Below are positions 1-5,339 of a DNA stretch of 7,430 bases, one piece after another (positions within the stretch are counted from its first letter, which is position 1; each line of letters starts with the position of its first letter). The notes under the pieces were generated by a model. It saw nothing but the letters and a program-made list of their open reading frames with translations. It had not been told where the DNA came from and ran no database searches. Source of the DNA: DASQUK01 sp046723645 (GTDB lineage: Bacteria; Actinomycetota; Acidimicrobiia; Acidimicrobiales; VFJN01); the NCBI GenBank assembly GCA_046723645.1, contig JBKOUY010000019.1:1-7430 (forward strand), written 5' to 3'. The position numbers and the translations under genes are program-made.

Positions 1-51
1 CCCGGGGGCTCCGGCGGGCGCGCTGGAGCGCAGTGTCGCCGCTCGGGGCGG

Positions 52-1869
52 CTACCAGCTGCCGCCGCCGCCCCCACCGGCGCCGCCGCCGACTCCGCCG
101 CCGCCGAAGCCGCCGCCGCCGAATCCCCCGCCGCCGCTCGACGACGGCTCGGTGGCGGCCGACGTCGTCGACGACAACAACAGCGGCGCCATGTACGCGT
201 AGGCCAGGCCGGCCGTCTCGGGGGCGATCGACGCCGCCGAGACCGCCCGCTGCCAGCGGTCGATCTCGCCCACGGCCACCGCCCAGGCCGTGTACTCCCG
301 CAGCACCCCGCGCTTGGCCGCCTCCTCGGCGTGGTACGCCTCGGACCCCGCAAGGAAGCGCCGGAACGACTCGACCCGCAGCCACGCCGCCGAGCCGGCC
401 GGGGTGCGCACGCGCAGTTCCCAGGCCCGCAGGGCCGCCGCGAGGCCGGCGCCGGCCACCGCGCCGCCCAGCGCGGCCAGGACCAGCCACGCCGGGCCCC
501 GCTGGTTGGCCAGCGCACCGCCGACCCCAGCGCCCACCGCCCCGGCCACCGCGCCGATGATGCCCAGCACGCGAGCGGTGGCCTTGCGGCCGCCGCCACT
601 GGGATCCCACATGCCGCTGGTGTCGCGCCACGCCAGCAGCTGGTGCTGGAGCTGCCTCCACGCCGCGGCGAAGTTCGGGTCGTAGGCCCTGAGCTCGACC
701 GCATCGCGGCCGGCAAAGGCCGTGTCGAGGACGGCGGCGTTGTCAGCGGTGCCGTGCCCGGTGCGGACCAGGCGGAGGTCTCCGCCATCGCTCCACGGCA
801 TCCCGGCGCCCATCCCGGCGCTCCCGGTGCCGTCGGCGCCGTTGGAGCCGATGTCGACGGTGCCGTCGATCGCCATCTGGATCAGCCAGGCGACCTTGTG
901 CTCGGGCCGCACCTCCTCGGTCAGCACGATGCCCCCATGGGGTGGGTCGAGCCCGGCCGGCGGCGCGAACTCGGTGGTGGCCATGGCCTCGAGCTCGTCC
1001 TGGTCGACGCGCGTCCAGCTCGTCGACGCGTCCGGACCGGCCCACGCGGCGTCGGCGGGCCCGCCGGCGCCCACCCGCTCCCGGCCGGCGCGACGTACCA
1101 GCCACCCCGTGAACAACCCCCCGACCAGCGCCCCGGCGGCGGCGGAGCCTGCGGGCGGCGCCAAGCCCGTCCCCGGGTCGGCAGGGGGCGAGGCCGGCGG
1201 TTCGGGCGCCGCTGGCGGTGTCACGAGGTCGCTTCCTGTGCGGGCCTCGATGGAGACGCCCTCGCCGGCGTCGAGGCCCGTGACGGTGGTCGTCAGGTGA
1301 CCGGGGGCCACCTCGGTGACGTCGCAGCCTCCCTGCGACCGCGTGACCCCCATCGAACAGATCGGGTCGAGCAGCTCGAACGGGGCGACCACATGGATCT
1401 CGGCCTCGTCGATGCCGACCTCCCAGGCGGTGCCGACCGCCTCCCAGTCGAGCGTCGTGCCACGGGCCACCCCCGGCAGCGGGTATTCGATGCGGTAGCG
1501 GTGGCGGCCCGAGACAGTGACGCCGGGGTCGCCGATCCGGATCCTGGCGCCCGCACGGCCGTTCGTCGTCTCGGGGGTCACCTGGATGGCATCGGGGGCA
1601 TCGGGCGAGTCGACCGTGATCGGTGCGTCCGGCGAGACGTCAGGGACGACGCGGAAGATGCCGTGCTTGTTGTTGAAGGAACCGAAGTTGTAGTCGATCA
1701 CCTCGGTGACCTGCGCCGATCCGTTGTCGGACACCTCCGCGGTCGCCCACAGTCGTTCCACGCTCTCGGTGTCGCCGACGACGCCACCCACGAGCGCCAC
1801 CGCGCCGATGGCCAGGCTGCCGCCGGCCACGAGAGCCGTGTCGAGCCTCCGCCGGCTGGTCGTCCGCAT
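52..1869 (-). CDS. DUF2207 family predicted membrane protein with Gly-rich C-terminal tail
   Basis: A 605-residue protein of the DUF2207 predicted membrane protein type; the molecular function of this family is unknown. A short basic N-terminus leads into a hydrophobic segment at about residues 13-32 (signal anchor). An extracytoplasmic beta-rich DUF2207 domain follows at about 36-212, with two cysteines (C171, C181) that could form a disulfide. A Pro/Ala-rich stretch (216-240) leads to a second membrane segment (about 241-258), then a soluble region (about 280-425), and two closely spaced membrane segments (about 432-453 and 459-481). The last 27 residues are almost pure glycine and end in GGSW, a tail style I associate with this family. 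The ATG at 1869 sits just before the signal anchor and lacks a strong Shine-Dalgarno sequence. It lies 61 bp downstream of the stress-protein stop on the same strand, so co-transcription is plausible. Family assignment is by architecture and recognisable motifs, not by alignment. Confidence 0.85.
   Translation of the reverse strand: MRTTSRRRLDTALVAGGSLAIGAVALVGGVVGDTESVERLWATAEVSDNGSAQVTEVIDYNFGSFNNKHGIFRVVPDVSPDAPITVDSPDAPDAIQVTPETTNGRAGARIRIGDPGVTVSGRHRYRIEYPLPGVARGTTLDWEAVGTAWEVGIDEAEIHVVAPFELLDPICSMGVTRSQGGCDVTEVAPGHLTTTVTGLDAGEGVSIEARTGSDLVTPPAAPEPPASPPADPGTGLAPPAGSAAAGALVGGLFTGWLVRRAGRERVGAGGPADAAWAGPDASTSWTRVDQDELEAMATTEFAPPAGLDPPHGGIVLTEEVRPEHKVAWLIQMAIDGTVDIGSNGADGTGSAGMGAGMPWSDGGDLRLVRTGHGTADNAAVLDTAFAGRDAVELRAYDPNFAAAWRQLQHQLLAWRDTSGMWDPSGGGRKATARVLGIIGAVAGAVGAGVGGALANQRGPAWLVLAALGGAVAGAGLAAALRAWELRVRTPAGSAAWLRVESFRRFLAGSEAYHAEEAAKRGVLREYTAWAVAVGEIDRWQRAVSAASIAPETAGLAYAYMAPLLLSSTTSAATEPSSSGGGGFGGGGFGGGGVGGGAGGGGGGSW
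58..138 (-). repeat. Low-complexity GGN-codon repeat encoding the Gly-rich tail
   Basis: The 3' end of the DUF2207 gene is a run of glycine codons interrupted by single Phe, Val and Ala codons, in the pattern GGGGF-GGGGF-GGGGV. This makes an imperfect 15-bp tandem repeat at DNA level. Such tracts are prone to slippage, so tail length may vary between strains. Confidence 0.8.
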
Positions 1870-1930
1870 GTGCCGAAAGGTAGCCCCCGCCTCGGGGCCG
1901 GATGACGGCGGCGGGCCGGCGGGCGGCGGC

Positions 1931-2449
1931 TCAGTCCTCGGGCGGCGTCCTGACCACCACCACCGGGCAGGGCGCGTGCTGCACGCACGCCATCGCCACG
2001 GAGCCGATCACCAGCCGGCTCAGGCCCGTGCGTCCGTGCGAGCCGACCACCAGCAGATCGGCCGACTCGGCCACGTCGACCAGGGTCAGGGCCGGCGCAC
2101 CGGGCAGGATCGTGCGCAGGACCTCGGGGGGCTGCGCGTCCATCTCCGTCAAGGCGCCGTCGACGAGCTCGTCCACCGACGCCCGTGCGACCGCGTCGAT
2201 CTCTTCATCGTGTGCCCGCAGATGCAACGTGGCGCCGAAGGGCAGGGCCGACACGGGTGGCGACCAGGCGTGCACGACCTCCACGGTCGCCTGGCGGAGG
2301 ACCCCCTCGGCCAGCGCCCAGCGCAGCGCCGCCGCCGCTTGCGCGGAGTCGTCAACGCCCACGACGATCCGCTGGCGGTCGGCCGGGGGATCGCCCTCGG
2401 GCGCGGCGGGTGTTTCGGTGCCGGTGGTCGTGTCGGGATCGAGCGACAT
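1931..2449 (-). CDS. Universal stress protein, UspA family
   Basis: A 172-residue single-domain Usp protein of the ATP-binding class, cytoplasmic. After a Pro/Thr-rich, probably disordered leader of about 25 residues comes the first beta strand with the nucleotide-contacting VGVDDS (residues 30-35). The diagnostic ATP loop G-2x-G-9x-G-S is intact at G136, G139, G149 and S150, followed by the final strand CPVVVVR (161-167). Length is slightly above the usual 140-160 because of the leader. The ATG at 2449 is supported by AGGAAG at 2454-2459, four bases upstream. Members typically sense or respond to energy and stress state; the target here is unknown. It is transcribed divergently from the amidohydrolase-like gene (57 bp between starts) and probably heads a two-gene unit with the DUF2207 gene. 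Confidence 0.93.
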   Translation of the reverse strand: MSLDPDTTTGTETPAAPEGDPPADRQRIVVGVDDSAQAAAALRWALAEGVLRQATVEVVHAWSPPVSALPFGATLHLRAHDEEIDAVARASVDELVDGALTEMDAQPPEVLRTILPGAPALTLVDVAESADLLVVGSHGRTGLSRLVIGSVAMACVQHAPCPVVVVRTPPED

Positions 2450-2506
2450 GGCTACTTCCTAGCCTCGACCCGGCATCCGCGCCGCACCCTTGCTAGAACC
2501 AGCGAC
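2450..2506. promoter_or_regulatory. Divergent promoter region between usp and amidohydrolase-like gene
   Basis: These 57 bp separate two divergent start codons and so should hold both promoters. The usp side has a Shine-Dalgarno AGGAAG (2454-2459 on the minus strand). The plus side has no Shine-Dalgarno before the ATG at 2507, but TAGAAC at 2494-2499 resembles a -10 hexamer placed so that transcription would begin at or next to the ATG, as in leaderless mRNAs common in actinomycetes. No convincing -35 was found. The -10 call is inference. Confidence 0.35.
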
Positions 2507-3388
2507 ATGACGCCCCCGTTAGACATCGGGATCATCGACACGATGATCGGGTTTCCGTCCCGCAACATGCGCAAGCAGTACGCCTTCATCACCAGGCAGA
2601 CGCATGACCGGGAGTCCAAGGAGGACTTCGAGTTTCCTGTCGAGTACATGTTCAAGGACGTCCCCGACAAGCGGCTCGACAAGGAGGCCGACCCCCTGGG
2701 CGTCACCCTGCGGGAGATGGACCTCTGGGGCGTCGAGAAGGGCGTCATCGGCGTGAACGGCGAGATCGGGGAGCGGGCCGTGCGCGAGTTCCCCGACCGG
2801 TTCATCCCCCAACTCTCGGTCGACCCCAACGACGGCATGGACGCCCTCCGGGCCATCGCCAAGGCGCACGACGCCTGGGGGATCAGCTCGATCGGCGTGT
2901 TCCCCGCGGGCACCTTCCCCCAGGTGCCGATCAACGACAAGAAGATGTACCCGATCTACGCCAAGTGCGTGGAGCTGGGCATCGCCGTGTTCTGCTGCGC
3001 CGGGATCCCCGGCCCGCGCCTGCGGTTCGCGTGCCAGCACGTCGAGCTGATCGACGAGGTCTGCTACGACTTCCCGGAGCTGGTCTTCGTGACCCGGCAC
3101 GGCTGCGAGCCCTGGGCCGACCTGGCCGTGAAGCTAATGCTCAAGTGGCCGAACCTGTACTACTCCACCAGCGCCTTCGCGCCGAAGTACTACCCCCGGG
3201 CGATCATCGACTACGCCAACACCCGGGGCGCCGACAAGGTCATCTACGCCGGGTACTTCCCGATGGGCCTTTCGCTCGAGCGCATCATGGGCGAGCTGCC
3301 GGGCGTGGGGTTCAAGGACGATGTGTGGCCCAAGTTCCTGCGCCACAACGCAGAGAAGGTGCTGGGCCTGCCGCGTTCTCGCGCCTGA
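2507..3388 (+). CDS. Amidohydrolase-2-fold (TIM-barrel) family protein with altered metal site
   Basis: A 293-residue protein of the amidohydrolase-related (Amidohydro_2) TIM-barrel class, full length for the family, probably cytoplasmic. Recognisable blocks are IIDTMIGFP (9-17), EYMFKDVP (46-53), RFIPQLSVDPNDG (98-110), FVTRHGCEPW (194-203), NLYYSTSAF (216-224) and ADKVIYAGYFPMG (242-254). Classical members bind metal through an HxH on strand 1, a His on strand 5, a His on strand 6 and a late Asp (GSDYP). Here the HxH positions read M13/G15, the strand-5 His position reads C164 (FCCAG), and the Asp position reads Y250 (AGYFP); only H198 is clearly kept. I therefore do not assign a reaction. 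An in-frame extension upstream of 2507 was not used because it runs antisense to the two preceding genes. The last residues, PRSRA and the stop, are encoded inside a palindromic repeat. Confidence 0.85.
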   Translation: MTPPLDIGIIDTMIGFPSRNMRKQYAFITRQTHDRESKEDFEFPVEYMFKDVPDKRLDKEADPLGVTLREMDLWGVEKGVIGVNGEIGERAVREFPDRFIPQLSVDPNDGMDALRAIAKAHDAWGISSIGVFPAGTFPQVPINDKKMYPIYAKCVELGIAVFCCAGIPGPRLRFACQHVELIDEVCYDFPELVFVTRHGCEPWADLAVKLMLKWPNLYYSTSAFAPKYYPRAIIDYANTRGADKVIYAGYFPMGLSLERIMGELPGVGFKDDVWPKFLRHNAEKVLGLPRSRA

Positions 3389-3424
3389 AATGGTCGCCGG
3401 GACGACCGTTCCTGGCGCGAGAAC
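3375..3424. repeat. 50-nt palindromic repeat, left copy
   Basis: An imperfect hairpin with 22-nt arms and a 6-nt loop at 3397-3402. The outer 11 bp are a perfect inverted repeat (GTTCTCGCGCC at 3375-3385, GGCGCGAGAAC at 3414-3424). Inside, GGTCG (3392-3396) pairs with CGACC (3403-3407), with two mismatches, two A-T pairs, one G-C pair and one T-G wobble between. It overlaps the last codons and stop (3386-3388) of the amidohydrolase-like gene. Its outer arms, total length, arm length and loop length equal those of the copy at 4400-4449. It could act as a transcription barrier, but there is no T-tract. Confidence 0.85.
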
Positions 3425-3463
3425 CAGGGGGTCCTGGGGCGCTCCTCGAATGTCACAGTGCGC

Positions 3464-3470
3464 GGGGAGG
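3464..3470 (+). promoter_or_regulatory. Ribosome binding site selecting the nuclease-gene start at 3479
   Basis: GGGGAGG lies eight bases before the ATG at 3479. The GTG at 3458 in the same frame lies upstream of this motif and has no such site, so 3479 is preferred. A further in-frame ATG at 3488 is spaced too far (17 bases). Confidence 0.7.
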
Positions 3471-3478
3471 ATCGGGCG

Positions 3479-4468
3479 ATGCACGCGATGGACGCGATCC
3501 TCCGGATCAGCGAACGCCATCACGGTCTGGTGCTCACCGCCGAAGCACGCGCGGCCGGCCTCACCCGCTCGGCGCTGCGCCACCGAGTGAAGACCGGTCA
3601 GCTCCAGCCCGTGGGCGCTCGCGTCCTTCGCGTTGCCGGAGCCCCACGTTCCGACGTCCAAGCAGTGCTGGCCGCTGTCCTCGACGCTTCGCCGGGTGCG
3701 TTCGCGTGCGGGCCCACCGCCGCGGCGCTCTGGGATGTACCCGGATACCGACTCTCGCCCGTGCACGTCGTGCGGCCAAGGGGTGTGACTGGCCGGCGCA
3801 CCGGGCTCGCCGACGTCCTCCACGCGATGGGCGGGCTGCGGTCCGCACACGTCACGGTGCTCGACCGGGTGCCGATCGTTCGCCCCGAGGTGGTGGTGCT
3901 GCACCTCTGCGCCAGCGAGCATCCGGCTCGGGCGGAGCGGGTGCTCGACAACCTGTGGCGCCGGCGGCTGCTGTCGGGACGGTCGCTTCGCCGCACGCTG
4001 GACGAGGTCGCGATCCAGGGGCGCGGTAGTGTGCGCCTGCTTCGGGAGCTGCTCGAGCGACGGGGCGACGACTACGTGCCCGCGGCTAGCAACCTCGAGC
4101 GCCGGTTCGAGGCCGTGCTCGAGCGCGCCGGCGAGCCGCCCATGCGCCGACAGGTCGACTCAGGCGGTGACCACTGGGTGGGCCGAGTCGACTTTCGCGA
4201 CGCCCACCTGCCGCTGATCGTCGAGGTGCAGAGCGAGCACTACCACTCGGCCCTGGTCGACCGTGAGCACGACGCACGGCGGCTCGCGGCGTTACGCGAG
4301 GCGGGGTTTGTGGTGGTCGAGGTATCCGAGGAGCAGGTGTGGCACCGTCCCGTCGAGGTGGTGGAGGCGGTGCGGTCGGCCCGGCGGGGCCTGCTTCCTG
4401 TTCTCGCGCCCGGATTGGCCGCTCCAACGGCCAATCCGGGCGCGAGAACGCGTAACTTGCCGGCGTGA
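3479..4468 (+). CDS. DUF559-like PD-(D/E)XK nuclease-fold protein with AbiEi-type winged helix
   Basis: A 329-residue protein with two parts. Residues 5-55 resemble the winged helix-turn-helix found at the N-terminus of AbiEi-type antitoxins (HHGLVLTAEARAAGLTRSALRHRV, then a basic wing and VLRVAG). Residues 203-300 look like the DUF559/Vsr-like PD-(D/E)XK fold: E207 in SNLERRF, D238 in GRVDF, E249-V-Q251 on the core strand, then H254/H256, D261, R268 and a closing AGFVVVEVSEEQVWHRP (275-291). The E-x-Q instead of E-x-K is a variant also known in active restriction enzymes such as BglII, so activity is possible. Homologs are often labelled type IV toxin-antitoxin antitoxin, but no AbiEii nucleotidyltransferase gene is adjacent. 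It follows the amidohydrolase-like gene on the same strand. Its last 18 or so residues are encoded by a palindromic repeat and probably lie outside the fold. The biological target is unknown. Confidence 0.8.
   Translation: MHAMDAILRISERHHGLVLTAEARAAGLTRSALRHRVKTGQLQPVGARVLRVAGAPRSDVQAVLAAVLDASPGAFACGPTAAALWDVPGYRLSPVHVVRPRGVTGRRTGLADVLHAMGGLRSAHVTVLDRVPIVRPEVVVLHLCASEHPARAERVLDNLWRRRLLSGRSLRRTLDEVAIQGRGSVRLLRELLERRGDDYVPAASNLERRFEAVLERAGEPPMRRQVDSGGDHWVGRVDFRDAHLPLIVEVQSEHYHSALVDREHDARRLAALREAGFVVVEVSEEQVWHRPVEVVEAVRSARRGLLPVLAPGLAAPTANPGARTRNLPA
4400..4449. repeat. 50-nt perfect palindromic repeat, right copy
   Basis: A perfect hairpin: 22-bp arms (4400-4421 and 4428-4449) around a 6-nt loop (4422-4427). 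Outer 11-nt arms are identical to the copy at 3375-3424; the inner 11 nt match at 7 of 11 positions on each side, with paired changes that keep base pairing (T-A to C-G, A-T to T-A). It lies between convergent genes, covers the 3' end of the nuclease gene, and could slow transcription from both sides. No T-tract follows on either strand, so it is not a canonical intrinsic terminator. Confidence 0.95.
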
Positions 4469-4473
4469 ACGCG

Positions 4474-5277
4474 TCAGGCGCGGTCGAGCCAGGCGATCCC
4501 GATCACGCCCCGGCCGGTGTAGACGGTCATCGCCGCGCTGCAGACCTCGGGCGGCCGCTCGGACCCGACGAGCTCGGCCAGGCGCTCGGCCATGGCCTCC
4601 ACCCCGCGCCCGGCGCCGGCGCCGGTGAAGGCGACGGGGTCGCCGGCACCGCGCTCGCGGCGGTACAGGTCCGCGAGCGCCGCCACCGGATCGTCGCCGT
4701 CGAGGACCCGCAGCGGCTCGATCGTCCCCTGGCGCGCCTCGAAGATCGTCGGCCGCCCCCGCTCGCGCTCGATCTCGACCATGCCCGCGGCCACCAGGGG
4801 CTCGGCGGTCCCGACCGCCCCGATGACCCGGACCCGGGCCGCCGCGGCCTGCGCGGCGGCCACGACATCGGCGAGCGAGCCGCTGCCGTCCATCGCCGCC
4901 TGCGCGGCGGCCTCGGCCACCAGCGCCTGGCCGGACGCCGCGGTGCGCGTGTCCACGACCGCGACCGGCCGGTCCGCCAGCCAGGGGGCGTGGCAGGCGT
5001 GGCGCCACATGGCGGTGAGCTCGGCGGCCGGGGTGAGGATCACCGCGGCCTGGGCGTCGGTGCTCTCTACGGCGTCGAGGTAGTCGATCACGCCCGGAGC
5101 CCGGGTCTTGATCGGCTCGCCGCGCGCCAGCGCCTCGTCCACGGCCCTCGGGTCGATCTGGTCGTCGGGGACCTGACGGTCGGCGAGCAGGATGGTGACG
5201 GGCACCACGACGACGCGTCCGGCCGACGGGGGCCGCGACGGCCGCCCTGTCGAATCGGTGATCACCACGGTCCGCAT
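4474..5277 (-). CDS. DegV family (fatty-acid-binding fold) protein, divergent
   Basis: A 267-residue protein matching the DegV layout: an N-terminal VVITDSTGRPS (4-14; family VxDSTaDLP), VVVVPVTILLADRQV (22-36), TRAPGVIDYLDAV (58-70; family TSQPS..F), AVILTPAAELTAMWRHACHA (78-97; family iSS.LSGTyqsA), VAVVDTRTAASGQALVAEAA (105-124; family viDS...s.g.g) and a C-terminal VYTGRGVIGIAW (252-263; family H.GPGalGia). Typical DegV proteins bind a fatty acid and in Firmicutes FakB presents it to a kinase. Here the Ser/Thr-rich ligand loops are degraded (TRAP, TPAAELT), so binding may differ. The ATG at 5277 has AGGAGG at 5287-5292 with a nine-base spacer. The gene converges on the nuclease gene, with stop codons five bases apart, and diverges from the MerR-TetR regulator. 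No FakA-like kinase gene is in view. Confidence 0.82.
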   Translation of the reverse strand: MRTVVITDSTGRPSRPPSAGRVVVVPVTILLADRQVPDDQIDPRAVDEALARGEPIKTRAPGVIDYLDAVESTDAQAAVILTPAAELTAMWRHACHAPWLADRPVAVVDTRTAASGQALVAEAAAQAAMDGSGSLADVVAAAQAAAARVRVIGAVGTAEPLVAAGMVEIERERGRPTIFEARQGTIEPLRVLDGDDPVAALADLYRRERGAGDPVAFTGAGAGRGVEAMAERLAELVGSERPPEVCSAAMTVYTGRGVIGIAWLDRA

Positions 5278-5336
5278 GCTGCGGTGCCTCCTCGATCGTC
5301 CCAGCGTCTCAGCTCCGCCATGCGGAACGTACCCGC
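5278..5336. promoter_or_regulatory. Divergent degV / merR-tetR intergenic region
   Basis: Only 59 bp separate the two divergent start codons, so both promoters and any operator are packed here. The degV ribosome binding site (AGGAGG on the minus strand, 5287-5292) is clear; the plus-strand gene has only a weak GGAAC. I could not assign -10 and -35 elements with confidence. Confidence 0.5.
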
Positions 5337-5339
5337 ATG
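5319..5339. promoter_or_regulatory. Inverted repeat over the merR-tetR start codon, candidate operator
   Basis: CATGCGG (5319-5325) and CCGCATG (5333-5339) are perfect 7-bp inverted arms with a 7-bp spacer, and the right arm includes the ATG. A 21-bp dyad just upstream of a divergently arranged regulator is where TetR-type and MerR-type proteins often bind to control themselves and the neighbour. Binding is inference. Confidence 0.4.

Larger units (their letters stand above)
3372..4452. other. Putative repeat-bounded unit carrying a DUF559-type nuclease gene
   Basis: The outermost ends of the two palindromic repeats form a perfect 14-bp inverted pair (CGCGTTCTCGCGCC at 3372-3385, GGCGCGAGAACGCG at 4439-4452). 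They enclose exactly one gene, for a winged-helix plus PD-(D/E)XK protein. I see no clear target-site duplication outside the ends and no transposase. The unit may be a mobile or domesticated element, or simply a gene insulated by paired hairpins. The boundaries are seen; the unit interpretation is inference. Confidence 0.45.

Noticed and set aside
1..51. Sequence downstream of the DUF2207 stop codon
   Set aside because: Too short to support a gene or terminator; only a 4-bp stem is visible near 39-51.
58..138. CRISPR or functional tandem array
   Set aside because: The periodicity is explained by glycine codons in the DUF2207 tail; there are no spacers.
1885..1897. Small hairpin (CCCCG-CCT-CGGGG) between usp and the DUF2207 gene as a terminator
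   Set aside because: A 5-bp stem with no T-tract is expected by chance in DNA this GC-rich.
331..1905. Plus-strand open frame of 524 codons opposite the DUF2207 gene
   Set aside because: It is the antisense shadow of a high-GC gene: Arg/Gly/Ala/Pro-rich with no domain, whereas the minus strand shows recognisable domain and membrane segments.
1706..2506. In-frame N-terminal extension of the amidohydrolase-like protein (total 560 codons)
   Set aside because: It runs antisense through the DUF2207 start and all of the usp gene; the family-like sequence begins at the ATG at 2507.
2965..4029. Plus-strand frame of 354 codons spanning the amidohydrolase and nuclease genes
   Set aside because: It overlaps two well supported genes in another frame and has low-complexity Arg-rich composition.
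4400..4449. Canonical Rho-independent terminator
   Set aside because: The stem is strong but no T-tract follows on either strand, and it lies inside coding sequence; it is listed as a palindromic repeat with possible terminator effect.
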